From Marinoscillum sp. 108 (GTDB taxonomy: Bacteria; Bacteroidota; Bacteroidia; Cytophagales; Cyclobacteriaceae), in contig NZ_LR734808.1 in the NCBI RefSeq assembly GCF_902506655.1, forward strand, positions 806,001-870,000: DNA of 64,000 bases, in the 5' to 3' direction. The position numbers were made by a program, and so were the translations under genes. The stretch's first letter is position 1. Each line of letters begins with the position of its first letter. Shown here one piece after another: positions 27,651 to 36,113 of the stretch. The notes under the pieces are model-generated. The model was not told where the DNA came from and ran no database searches. It worked only from the letters and a program-made list of their open reading frames with translations.

Positions 27651-28495
27651 AGCAAGAGGAATACACCAATCCCAAAGTTGGGAGCAGCAAGGATACGTTT
27701 GCCTGATGAGGCAAAACCGGCAGAGGCCGCAAAGCCAAGACCATTATCCACGGAGTAAATCAGTTCTGGCGTAAAAGACATGTACTCGGTGTTGTTGGCA
27801 AAGACGCCATTGGCATTAGACGTGTCTGCATCACCATTGTACAGCGAGTTGACACTGTAAACCTTCAACAGTGTGGTAAACTGATTCAAAGACACCCCGA
27901 TCTCTCCACCATAGTGAAACTCGTCAGAAAAGCCCTGGGTTCTGTTATTGAAACCCAAAATACCCGTGATGTAGGCGGGGGTACCACTGATAGAGTGACT
28001 GGCTTCCAATTTCAGTAGCTGATTGAACTCACCATCACCGGTTTGGAGAATGCGATCACTGGAGACCTCCGATGATCCAAATGGTAATCCCAAAATCAGA
28101 CTGGCAGCCAGGTGAACCGGCTGATCCTGAAACATGCCATATTTCAGCCCGATATTGGTATCTCCAAAGGAGTTGATCTCATCACCTGGTATGGTGTTCC
28201 CACTTTGGTTAAACTCCACACGATTCAGTGTAGATCTCACGAAAAATGGAACATACAAGATAGCATTGAATCGATCCGAAAGTCCATACTCGCCATAGAA
28301 ACTGGTGGTATAAAGACTCACTGTGGGAATATCGGTAATGTTTCCCCCCGAATTGAAAAAGTACTGGGAGCGAATCATATTCTGACCCAGCTTCAGGAAG
28401 CCTTTATTTTTCTGATAAACCCATCCCCCTCCGGCAATCGTCTGCAGGGAGATTGACAGTAAAATGGATGCGAGTATGTGCTTTTTCTGATTCAT
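27647..28495 (-). CDS. Putative outer-membrane beta-barrel protein
   Basis: A 282-residue protein with a signal peptide ('ILASILLSISLQTIAGG') and regular amphipathic strands: 'FLKLGQNMIRSQYFFNSGG', 'SLYTTSFYGEYGLSDRFNAILYVPFFV', 'FGDTNIGLKYGMFQDQPVHLAASLILGLPFG' and 'YMSFTPELIYSVDNGLGFAASAGFA'. This pattern resembles the MetA-pathway or 'transporter'-type outer-membrane barrels seen in many Gram-negatives. No ligand can be assigned. It starts four bases after the Ig-like lipoprotein gene, so the two form an operon and may form a surface complex. Its 3' end overlaps the convergent gene by four bases. Confidence 0.7.
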   Translation of the reverse strand: MNQKKHILASILLSISLQTIAGGGWVYQKNKGFLKLGQNMIRSQYFFNSGGNITDIPTVSLYTTSFYGEYGLSDRFNAILYVPFFVRSTLNRVEFNQSGNTIPGDEINSFGDTNIGLKYGMFQDQPVHLAASLILGLPFGSSEVSSDRILQTGDGEFNQLLKLEASHSISGTPAYITGILGFNNRTQGFSDEFHYGGEIGVSLNQFTTLLKVYSVNSLYNGDADTSNANGVFANNTEYMSFTPELIYSVDNGLGFAASAGFASSGKRILAAPNFGIGVFLLL

Positions 28496-28499
28496 AGTG

Positions 28500-29429
28500 C
28501 TAGTTGAGTGCTGCGGATCCGAAAGTGATGCTGGCGGGCTTACAGAGAAGAATCACATAGTTATAGTCATTCAGTCCCACGCTGGAGTTTACCAGACTCA
28601 CGTTATAGGTCTTGGCGCCATTGGTAGTTACCTCTGCGATTTCCAGACCCTGTGAGCGCACCACTGTGCCGCTGGTAGAGTTGGCCAGGTACACGAAAGT
28701 TCCCAGTGCAAAGCTCGTCTCAAAGTCTGCACTGAAAGTAAGAATCAACTGGTCATTATCGTCAATAAACAGTGTGACAGTACCCACTGCCTTATAGCTC
28801 CCGCTCCCTTCAAAAACACCTGAACGAGCCTGCGTGCCAATCATAAGCTGAAAAGGTGGACTTTTTACGTCTTCTATCTCCGCCGTGATGGATACAATGC
28901 CATTGGCATGGGCAGTGACCAGTCCTGAGCTATTCACTGTAGCGAGGGTTTCATTGGAAGAAGTCCAGATCACTGGTTTGTCTGTGACTTCCACATCATC
29001 CATGGTAAATGCCCTGGCAGTGAGTTGGATCGTTTCATTGATCATCAGAGAGCTCCCTGGCGCTGTGATTTGCACCCGGGCCACATCGTCTGTGTTTTCT
29101 ACTACAGTTACATCCACCGTTACGGTTTCTTCATTGGCATAGCTGATCTGAATTTTAGTCTGGCCTTTTCCTACAGCAGTCACTTTTCCACTTTGATCTA
29201 CCGAAGCCACACTCCGGTCATTGCTTTGCCAGATGAGCTCAGCATCTTCTTTTGCCACCCACATATTGTAATAATAGGTGGCCTCTATCTGAACAGTCTC
29301 TCCCACTTTCAAGCTGATACTGGTCACCTCAGTGAGAATGGCGGCATCCTTTGGATCATCTATAAAGTCTGTGCCTATGCATGATGCAAGGGAAAGTAGG
29401 CAGAGTAAATACATTTCACGGTACCTCAT
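28500..29429 (-). CDS. Lipoprotein with two bacterial Ig-like (BIG2) domains
   Basis: A 309-residue lipoprotein with a short signal peptide, 'MYLLCLLSLASC', starting at the sixth codon; the annotated ATG is five codons earlier. Two BIG2 modules are plain: 'ISLKVGETVQIEATYYYN...WQSNDRSVASVDQSGKVTAVGKGQTKI' and 'LMINETIQLTARAF...WTSSNETLATVNSSGLVTAHANGIVSITAEI'. A C-terminal beta domain of about 100 residues ('GVFEGSGSYKAVGTVTLFIDDNDQLIL') follows. Such proteins sit on the cell surface and hold other domains away from the membrane. It is co-transcribed with the downstream barrel gene (four-base gap). Confidence 0.82.
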   Translation of the reverse strand: MRYREMYLLCLLSLASCIGTDFIDDPKDAAILTEVTSISLKVGETVQIEATYYYNMWVAKEDAELIWQSNDRSVASVDQSGKVTAVGKGQTKIQISYANEETVTVDVTVVENTDDVARVQITAPGSSLMINETIQLTARAFTMDDVEVTDKPVIWTSSNETLATVNSSGLVTAHANGIVSITAEIEDVKSPPFQLMIGTQARSGVFEGSGSYKAVGTVTLFIDDNDQLILTFSADFETSFALGTFVYLANSTSGTVVRSQGLEIAEVTTNGAKTYNVSLVNSSVGLNDYNYVILLCKPASITFGSAALN

Positions 29430-29610
29430 GAGATAAATTTAGGGAGTCGCTCGCCAAAAGTGACTTTTCAAATGTCAGCGTTGAGGCATTTGGAGTAATT
29501 ATTGTCCTGTCATGTCATTTCATTCGCATCAAAAATCACCCGATCAAGTAATACCCGGGCAAGGACTTTGACTTTTTTGCGTAGGTTTATCGCTTCCAAA
29601 TTAAACAACT

Positions 29611-32600
29611 ATGAAAAGATATTTTACTTACCTCCTAATCACCCTTCCCTTGCTGATATATTCCCAAAAGGTGGACATGGAGTTACTCAAAGGGATACAA
29701 CCAAGGAGTATAGGGCCGGCTGGCATGGCCGGACGTGTCACCGCCATTGACGTGGTGAATAGTCGGCCTGAGGTGATCTATGCAGGTACCGCATCAGGGG
29801 GTCTCTGGAAGTCAGAAAGTGGTGGTACCGCCTGGGAGCCCATCTTTGACAAACAGACCACAGCGTCTATAGGTGCCGTGGCCATTCAACAGTCTAATCC
29901 TTCAGTGATTTGGGTAGGTACAGGTGAAGGCAATCCAAGAAATTCACTGAATGGTGGAGACGGGATTTATAAGAGCCTTGACGGAGGCAAGAACTGGATT
30001 AAGTCTGGTCTGGACAAAACCCGAAATATTCATCGAATCATCATCGACCCACAAAACCCAAATACCGTGTATGTAGGGGCCATTGGCTCCCCCTGGGGTA
30101 TCCATCCAGAGCGCGGAGTATTCAAAACCACGGATGGTGGCAAAACCTGGAAAAAAATCCTCTACGTGAACGATAAGACCGGAGCCGCAGACCTGGTGAT
30201 GGATCCTTCCAACCCCAACAAGCTCATGGTGGCCATGTGGGAGCATTACCGACAGCCCTGGTTTTTCACTTCGGGAGGGCCAGGGTCAGGCTTGTATGTG
30301 ACTCATGATGGTGGCGAAAACTGGGTAAAGAGAACCGATGAAGATGGGTTGCCCAAAGGTGATCTTGGGCGTATGGGGCTGGCCATTGCTCCCAGCAATC
30401 CCAAAATCGTGTATGCCCTGGTAGAGTCTAAAAAGAACGCGCTTTACAAATCAGAAGATGGAGGTTTCAAATGGACCAAAGTAAATGATAAGAGCGAGAT
30501 TGGTAACCGACCTTTCTACTATGCAGACATTTTCGTAGATCCGGTGAATGAAAACAGGCTCTATACGGTCTATACCTACATCAACGTAAGTACTGATGGT
30601 GGCCGGTCTTTTGATCAGCTGATGCCCGCCTACAACACCACACGAGGTGTACATCCTGATCACCATGCCTGGTGGATTCACCCCTCTGATCCCAATTATA
30701 TCATCGAGGGAAATGATGGGGGGCTGAATATCTCCAGAGACCGGGGCACGACCTGGCGGTTTGTTCAGAATCTACCGGTGGCACAGTTTTACCACATTTC
30801 GGTAGACAATGATTTTCCATACAATGTTTACGGAGGCATGCAGGACAATGGCTCATGGGCCGGCCCTGCTTATGTATGGAAAGACCAGGGCATCAGAAAC
30901 AGCTACTGGCAGGAAGTTTCCTTTGGTGACGGCTTTGACGTGGTACCTGATCCGGACGATAACCGATATGGGTTCTCTATGGCCCAGGAAGGCTGGGTAG
31001 GTCGATATGACTTGAAAACCGGCCATTTCGAATATGTGAAACCCCATGCACCCGAATTGGATGTGAAGCTTCGATTCAACTGGAATGCAGCCATTGGTCA
31101 GGATCCTTTTGACAGCAAGACCCTCTACTTTGGTAGCCAGTTTGTACACAAAAGCACTGACAAAGGTCAAACCTGGGACATCATTTCCCCGGATCTTACC
31201 ACCAACGATAAGAGTAAGCAAAAGCAGGACGAGAGCGGTGGGCTTACGATGGATGCCACCGGAGCAGAAAATTATTGTACCATATTAGCCATTACTCCTA
31301 GCGTATTGGAAAAGGACGTGCTCTGGGTAAGTACTGATGACGGAAATATCCAGTTGACCCGAGACGGAGGAAAGACCTGGACGAAAGTGTCTCAAAACAT
31401 TAAAAACCTTCCTGTAAATGTCTGGATACCTCAAATACAGGTGTCTAATAAAAATGCAGGTGAGGCTTTTGTGATTGCCAACAACTACCGAAACTTTGAT
31501 TTCAAGCCATATGCCTATCACACCACCAACTATGGTAAAACCTGGGAAAGAATAGTGGATGAGAATGACGTGACTGGCTATGCGCTATCGATCATTCAGG
31601 ATCCTGTAGAGCCAAAACTGATGTTTCTGGGGACTGATGACGGGCTCTATATCTCCATTGATGCAGCTAATACATGGACGAAATGGACCAATGACTACCC
31701 TACCGTGAATACCATGGATATGGTGATTCATCCACGTGAACATGACTTGGTGATTGGGACTTTTGGTCGTGCTGCATACGTCATCGATGACATACGTCCA
31801 TTGCGTGCACTGGCATCCGCAGGTATCAGCATACTGAGTAAGCCGATTCATCTTTTTGAACCACCTACCGCTTACAATGCCATTTGGCAACAACCCACAG
31901 GTACCCGATTTGGGGCCGATGCTATGTTCAATGGTGAAAACAGGAAGAGCGGTGCCATGCTCTCTTACGTGATCAATGTCCCAAAAAAGGATGATGACGA
32001 AAAAGAAAAATCCAAAGAGGAAGATGAGAAGAAAGGACTTGATTCATTAACCTTAGAGGTGTTTACCCTGGACGGCAACCTGATCAGAACCATTAAGCAA
32101 AAGGTGCCTGAAAAGAATGGAGTGAACAGAATGTACTGGAGACTCGATGAAAAAGGCGTGAATAGCCTCACCCGCAAAGAGCTGGATAACAAACGTGAAC
32201 CCGGAGGCGTGGATGTGATGCCGGGAACTTACAAACTACGCCTGTCCTATGCGGGAGAATCATCCGAAACTCAGGTGGAGGTGAAGTTTGACCCCAGAAT
32301 GGACGTTTCTATGGAAGCACTCCAGGCAAGGTATGAAGCCCTCAAAGCGTTGGAATCGGAGAAAGAACTGGCCCTCGGTCGCGTGGAGCAGATCAAAGAG
32401 AAGCTGACGATCATTGATGAATTAACCAAACGCATGAAAGCCAAGAATGAAAAGGCTTTTGAAGCTGAACTCAAGCGCTCGAAGGAAACAAAGGATACCC
32501 TGAACAGCCTGCTGGATCTGTACCTCGGTAAGGAAGATGACCGACAGGGAATCACCGCAGATCAGACGGACAATGTCGACAGTTATTACGGAACAGCTTA

Positions 32601-32775
32601 CTTCTACCTGTCCAACGGTCTGCATGTACCCACAAGGACAGAAAAGGCCATGGTGGCGAAATTCAAGTCGGTGATGGAGGTGGCTAACCAAAAGACGGAT
32701 GATTACCTGGCCGCTAATTGGGCTCAATATAAAGAGCAAATGGAAGCCCTTGATCTGAGTCCTTTTAAGGACTGA
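29611..32775 (+). CDS. Sortilin/VPS10-type BNR-repeat secreted protein
   Basis: A 1054-residue secreted protein of a family often labelled 'glycosyl hydrolase' in Bacteroidota. After a signal peptide (1-18, LLIYSQ) come two propeller-like regions, about 25-760, with many Asp-box (BNR) motifs: THDGGENW, SEDGGFKW, STDKGQTW, TRDGGKTW, 'SIDAANTW'. The 'VIYAGTASGGLWKSE' and 'GRMGLAIAPSNPKIVYALVE' segments are sortilin N-terminal hallmarks. A Lys/Glu-rich linker near residue 795 and a charged helical tail with coiled-coil character (about 900-1000) follow. No catalytic pair is recognisable, so I treat it as a binding or scaffold protein rather than an enzyme. No operon partner. Confidence 0.85.
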   Translation: MKRYFTYLLITLPLLIYSQKVDMELLKGIQPRSIGPAGMAGRVTAIDVVNSRPEVIYAGTASGGLWKSESGGTAWEPIFDKQTTASIGAVAIQQSNPSVIWVGTGEGNPRNSLNGGDGIYKSLDGGKNWIKSGLDKTRNIHRIIIDPQNPNTVYVGAIGSPWGIHPERGVFKTTDGGKTWKKILYVNDKTGAADLVMDPSNPNKLMVAMWEHYRQPWFFTSGGPGSGLYVTHDGGENWVKRTDEDGLPKGDLGRMGLAIAPSNPKIVYALVESKKNALYKSEDGGFKWTKVNDKSEIGNRPFYYADIFVDPVNENRLYTVYTYINVSTDGGRSFDQLMPAYNTTRGVHPDHHAWWIHPSDPNYIIEGNDGGLNISRDRGTTWRFVQNLPVAQFYHISVDNDFPYNVYGGMQDNGSWAGPAYVWKDQGIRNSYWQEVSFGDGFDVVPDPDDNRYGFSMAQEGWVGRYDLKTGHFEYVKPHAPELDVKLRFNWNAAIGQDPFDSKTLYFGSQFVHKSTDKGQTWDIISPDLTTNDKSKQKQDESGGLTMDATGAENYCTILAITPSVLEKDVLWVSTDDGNIQLTRDGGKTWTKVSQNIKNLPVNVWIPQIQVSNKNAGEAFVIANNYRNFDFKPYAYHTTNYGKTWERIVDENDVTGYALSIIQDPVEPKLMFLGTDDGLYISIDAANTWTKWTNDYPTVNTMDMVIHPREHDLVIGTFGRAAYVIDDIRPLRALASAGISILSKPIHLFEPPTAYNAIWQQPTGTRFGADAMFNGENRKSGAMLSYVINVPKKDDDEKEKSKEEDEKKGLDSLTLEVFTLDGNLIRTIKQKVPEKNGVNRMYWRLDEKGVNSLTRKELDNKREPGGVDVMPGTYKLRLSYAGESSETQVEVKFDPRMDVSMEALQARYEALKALESEKELALGRVEQIKEKLTIIDELTKRMKAKNEKAFEAELKRSKETKDTLNSLLDLYLGKEDDRQGITADQTDNVDSYYGTAYFYLSNGLHVPTRTEKAMVAKFKSVMEVANQKTDDYLAANWAQYKEQMEALDLSPFKD

Positions 32776-32804
32776 GTGAGGTGAAGTGAAAAATGAAGAA
32801 ATGC

Positions 32805-32835
32805 TTTGAGAAATCGTATGGTTTATCGTATTTTG
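32805..32835 (+). promoter_or_regulatory. vapBC promoter (TTTG-N20-TATTTTG)
   Basis: TTTG at 32805-32808 and TATTTTG at 32829-32835 are separated by 20 bases, matching the Bacteroidota -33/-7 layout (TTTG, 19-21 bases, TAnnTTTG) with a one-base-short -7 box. It lies directly before the antitoxin gene and inside its operator. Confidence 0.6.
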
Positions 32836-32853
32836 TACGATAAACTATACGAT
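32813..32853 (+). promoter_or_regulatory. vapBC operator: 18-base inverted repeat
   Basis: The arms 32813-32830 and 32836-32853 are complementary at 17 of 18 positions around a five-base centre. The repeat covers the -7 box and ends one base before the antitoxin ATG at 32855. It is a textbook autoregulatory site for a VapB dimer or the VapBC complex. Confidence 0.8.
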
Positions 32854-32854
32854 C

Positions 32855-33070
32855 ATGAAGGTCACAGCACTCATAGAAGACGATTTGATTGATAAAATCA
32901 AAGAAGCTACCGGTGGCAGAAACATCACCGATAGCATCACCATTGCGCTCAAAGAGTATCTCCGAAACAAGAACATCGATAAAGTCATTGATGAAGTTGA
33001 GAAAGAGCCTTTTGTATTCAATGAAGACATGGCAGCCTATGGTATCCGCAACCTGAACAGAAACAGATGA
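32855..33070 (+). CDS. vapB: VapB-type antitoxin
   Basis: A 71-residue antitoxin. The N-terminal half (MKVTALIEDDLIDKIKEATGGRNITDSITIALKEYL) has the ribbon-helix-helix pattern of a DNA-binding dimer, as in DUF2191-type VapB proteins. The charged C-terminal tail (KVIDEVEKEPFVFNEDMAAYGIRNLNRNR) would wrap the toxin. Its stop codon overlaps the toxin start by four bases (ATGA), so the two are translationally coupled. The long inverted repeat immediately upstream is its presumed binding site. Confidence 0.88.
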   Translation: MKVTALIEDDLIDKIKEATGGRNITDSITIALKEYLRNKNIDKVIDEVEKEPFVFNEDMAAYGIRNLNRNR

Positions 33071-33438
33071 TTTTGGTGGATACCTCGGTTTGGATTTCTT
33101 TCCTCAGAAACTCAGATCCGGATCTCACGGCCATCCTGAAATCCTATTTGAAAAGGAAGGAAATATATGCCGTAAGTGCGGTCTTTGGAGAGCTTTTGCA
33201 GGGTGTAAAGAACAAAAGGGAAAGAGAACTGGTTGTCACCCTTTGGGAAAACCTGCCTGCAGTGGATGAGACTGATTTATTCATTCATGCAGGAAATCTT
33301 TCGAATGAACATAAGTTTTATGCCCACGGGATTGGATTGATTGACTGCTATATTCTGGCGGCAGCCCTTCGCAATGACCTTGGACTTTGGACCCTGGACA
33401 AAAAGCTGGGTGAAGCGGCGGATAGTCTGGCCCGGTAG
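33067..33438 (+). CDS. vapC: VapC-type PIN-domain ribonuclease toxin
   Basis: A 123-residue PIN-domain protein. The acidic metal ligands are D5 in 'ILVDTSVWISFLR', a Glu in 'VFGELLQGVKN', the pair in 'GLIDCYILAAALRN' and a last Asp in 'LWTLDKKLGEAA'. The set is complete, so it should be an active endoribonuclease; family members cut tRNA or rRNA sites. It is coupled to the antitoxin by a four-base overlap. No mobile-element remnants are visible around the pair. Confidence 0.9.
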   Translation: MILVDTSVWISFLRNSDPDLTAILKSYLKRKEIYAVSAVFGELLQGVKNKRERELVVTLWENLPAVDETDLFIHAGNLSNEHKFYAHGIGLIDCYILAAALRNDLGLWTLDKKLGEAADSLAR

Positions 33439-33588
33439 CAGAAAGTTTTAAATTCCAGGTGGTCAAAGACCATTTGGAAGAACATCATAGCGGAAAGGCA
33501 ATATGGTGAGGTGTTCAGATTTTGCGACAAGCCTTTACCAAAACCGGGCTCACCCACCGCCTTTCCGATTGATGTGTTTACTTTTATA

Positions 33589-33990
33589 TCATGCGTGTTC
33601 GCTCATTACTTTGGTAGAAAGCGACACCACTTCTTCATCCTGCTGAGGGGATAATCCACTTACCCCCATTCCTCCTATTACTTTATTGTTTCTGACAATG
33701 GGAAGTCCCCCACCTAGTCCGGTGATCTTGGGATCTACCCAATGTGAAATGTCCTTACCGTTCTCAATCGCCCATTCACCAAGAAGTAGCGTTGATTTTC
33801 GCATTCTGGCAGCAGTATATGCCTTGGCGATGGCCAGTGGTCCGGTTTGCAGGCCCACTCCGTCCATTCTGGAAAACGCCACCAACTCCCCGTGATCATC
33901 ACACACGGCAATGGATAGTTGCACATTCCATTCTGCTGCTATTTTCATGGCCTCCTTCACTAGTAGTGAGGCTTCAGATAAGGTAATCAT
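33589..33990 (-). CDS. HbpS/GlcG-like (DUF336) protein
   Basis: A 133-residue protein of the GlcG/HbpS family, with the usual 'AAEWNVQLSIAVCDDHGELVAFSRMDG' strand-turn-strand, 'AKAYTAARMRKST' helix and a glycine-rich 'KITGLGGGLPIVRNNKVIGGMGVSG' region. Relatives bind heme (HbpS) or accompany glycolate or small organic acid catabolism (GlcG), often with unclear role. It is the last gene of a chain and overlaps the transporter gene by four bases. That links it to uptake or use of an organic acid from the PUL rather than to heme sensing. No signal peptide. Confidence 0.85.
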   Translation of the reverse strand: MITLSEASLLVKEAMKIAAEWNVQLSIAVCDDHGELVAFSRMDGVGLQTGPLAIAKAYTAARMRKSTLLLGEWAIENGKDISHWVDPKITGLGGGLPIVRNNKVIGGMGVSGLSPQQDEEVVSLSTKVMSEHA

Positions 33991-35102
33991 ACTGTCTCCA
34001 TTTTGGTGAAGGTTTCAGGTTGTGTTTCGGGCATTTTTCTGCTCCACCAGGTAGCGAGCATAGATCCCGTGATATTCATGATGGGGCCATTGACAGCTGC
34101 TGCCAGTCCCAGGGTGCTGATTTTGCCCATAGATGCTGCTATTCCCGAAGCAAGACCTCCATTTTGCATACCAACTTCTATTGCGATTGTCCTGCAGTCA
34201 TTCTCTGGCATTTTGAACAAACGAGCACCCCAATACCCTAGGAAATATCCACAAGTCATATGAATGAACATGGCCAGGATCAACAGGAAGCCCACGTTGA
34301 GCAAGCTGTCATGTCCGGCGGCCGTAATGATTACGATAATGAAAACAATACCCGCCATGGAGACCTTGGGCATGAGTCTATCCAGCCAGGTAAATTTCCC
34401 ATGAAAGAAATGATTGAAAACGAGTCCCAGGCCTACCGGGAGAAGCACCATCTTCACTACACTCATCATCATGGCGCTCACATCCACAGGTACGAACTCT
34501 CCACCCAACTGACTCATTAAAAAAGGAGTCGCCAATGGAGCCAGTACCGTAGCCACGGAGGTCAGGGTAATAGACAATGCCAGATTGGCCTTGGCGATGT
34601 GTGCCATCACGTTCGAAGCGAGTCCACTTGGTGATGAACCCACCAAAACAATGCCCGCTGCGATTTCATTGGGAAACCCAAATAGATAAGCGATGGAAAA
34701 CCCCACGAGAGGCATAATGGTAAACTGACACAACAAACCCACACCCACTCCTTTGGGCATCTTTAGTACACCCCTGAAATCACCAATGCTCATGGCGGTG
34801 CCCACACCAAACATGATCACCTGGAGCAATGGTACGATCAGAGATTTTAACTGGAGTGATCCTACCTGAGTGAAGGCAGATGGAAAGCCCATGGATAAGG
34901 TGACGGCTGCAAATATGAGCAGGGTGAATGCCAGTTGGCCGAATGATGGAAATCTCCTGATGCCGACAGCTAATGACAGCCAAAATCCGGCTAAAAGCAG
35001 CGCTCCAGCGGTCAGGCTTTCGGCCATAAACATGATGATCGCTGCAATCAGGAATCCAACTGCCAAATAAAGAAAGAGGGTGTTCAGGCTGTTATTTTTC
35101 AT
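33987..35102 (-). CDS. Bile acid:sodium symporter (BASS) family transporter
   Basis: A 371-residue polytopic inner-membrane protein with about ten hydrophobic helices. BASS features are 'LKSLIVPLLQVIMFGVGTAMSIGDF', 'LLCQFTIMPLVGFSIAYLFGFP', the 'GIVLVGSSPSGLASNVMAHIAKANLALSITLTS' sodium-site region and 'EVGMQNGGLASGIAA'. Family members carry organic anions (bile acids, pantothenate, pyruvate-like acids) with sodium. It overlaps the aldo/keto reductase gene upstream and the HbpS-like gene downstream by four bases each (ATGA), so it belongs to the DUF4861-GH105 operon. I infer that it moves a keto- or uronic-acid product, but the direction and substrate are not shown by sequence. Confidence 0.87.
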   Translation of the reverse strand: MKNNSLNTLFLYLAVGFLIAAIIMFMAESLTAGALLLAGFWLSLAVGIRRFPSFGQLAFTLLIFAAVTLSMGFPSAFTQVGSLQLKSLIVPLLQVIMFGVGTAMSIGDFRGVLKMPKGVGVGLLCQFTIMPLVGFSIAYLFGFPNEIAAGIVLVGSSPSGLASNVMAHIAKANLALSITLTSVATVLAPLATPFLMSQLGGEFVPVDVSAMMMSVVKMVLLPVGLGLVFNHFFHGKFTWLDRLMPKVSMAGIVFIIVIITAAGHDSLLNVGFLLILAMFIHMTCGYFLGYWGARLFKMPENDCRTIAIEVGMQNGGLASGIAASMGKISTLGLAAAVNGPIMNITGSMLATWWSRKMPETQPETFTKMETV

Positions 35103-36103
35103 ACTTCCAATATTAAATCATTCAATAGAGAATTGATAATCAGCAGATCGGCTTCATCCAGCATAAAATTCAAGGCCTGAGCGTTGTCCTTCATCTGATG
35201 CTTGTCTCGCGCGCCCACCAGTACTGAGGTAATTCCCGGTTGCTGCATGGTCCAGTTGATGACGAGCTGACTCAAGGTACAGTCCCATTTCCTGGCAATG
35301 GGATTCAATGAATCCAGAAAAGTGACAATTTTTTGGTGGTTATCGGGCTTAAACATTGGGTTCTTAGCCCGATGGTCTCCCTCGCCAAACTGATGGCCGG
35401 GCCGAATTTTTCCTGTGAGCAATCCCTTATGGAGTATGGTATGTGAGAGGATGCCTATTTCGGTTTCTACACAATAAGGCACCAGTTCTTTCTCAATACT
35501 TCTATTGAGCATGCTATAGGCTACCTGATTTGTGGACAATATGCCATCCGAATCTGCTCGCAAGAGCTCTATGTTGGAATTACATAGGCCCGCTGCTCTG
35601 ATCTTGCCGGACTTTTTCAACTCACTCAAAGCTTCGAGCACTTCATCAATAGGTGTGACAGACTCAGGCCAGTGCATTTGATAGAGGTCTATATAGTCTG
35701 TGTTGAGTCGCCTCAAACTGGCTTCACATTCTTCAATGATGCTTTCCTTACCGTTGTATTTATAGATTTTCACCGGGTTTCCGTCATTATCCTGAGAGTC
35801 GATGAAAAAATCACCTTTTTCCAAATCCCATCGCATACCGAATTTGGTGAGAATTTGAACATTGCCTCTTTGGTGCCTAATGGCCTCTCCAACGATGGCC
35901 TCACTCCTGCCCATGCCGTAGATAGGCGCCGTGTCAATGGAGGTAATCCCCAGATCAATGGCTGTTTCTATGGCTTCAATACCATCTGATTTGCTGGCAC
36001 CCCCCCAGAACCAGCCACCAATGGCAAAAGCTCCATAAGTAATAGGTGATATCTCTACGTCCGAATTCGGAATTAGTATTCTTTTTTGTTCTGCTACATT
36101 CAT
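35099..36103 (-). CDS. Aldo/keto reductase
   Basis: A 334-residue cytosolic NAD(P)-dependent oxidoreductase of the AKR superfamily. The catalytic tetrad is visible: D57 and Y62 in 'SIDTAPIYGMG', K87 in 'QILTKFGMRWD' and H144 in 'YIDLYQMHWPES'. The phosphate-binding end 'GITSVLVGARDKHQMKDN' is present. The N-terminus 'ISPITYGAFAIGGWFWGG' is like that of sugar-dehydrogenase members such as the D-threo-aldose type. It begins ten bases after the GH105-like gene and overlaps the transporter gene, so it likely reduces or oxidises a sugar or keto-acid released by the PUL enzymes. Confidence 0.92.
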   Translation of the reverse strand: MNVAEQKRILIPNSDVEISPITYGAFAIGGWFWGGASKSDGIEAIETAIDLGITSIDTAPIYGMGRSEAIVGEAIRHQRGNVQILTKFGMRWDLEKGDFFIDSQDNDGNPVKIYKYNGKESIIEECEASLRRLNTDYIDLYQMHWPESVTPIDEVLEALSELKKSGKIRAAGLCNSNIELLRADSDGILSTNQVAYSMLNRSIEKELVPYCVETEIGILSHTILHKGLLTGKIRPGHQFGEGDHRAKNPMFKPDNHQKIVTFLDSLNPIARKWDCTLSQLVINWTMQQPGITSVLVGARDKHQMKDNAQALNFMLDEADLLIINSLLNDLILEV

Positions 36104-36113
36104 TGCTTTAAAA

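Noticed and set aside
29611-32775. Reading the BNR-repeat protein as a sialidase or glycosyl hydrolase
   Set aside because: Asp-boxes and the sortilin-type start are present, but no sialidase Arg triad or catalytic pair could be recognised.
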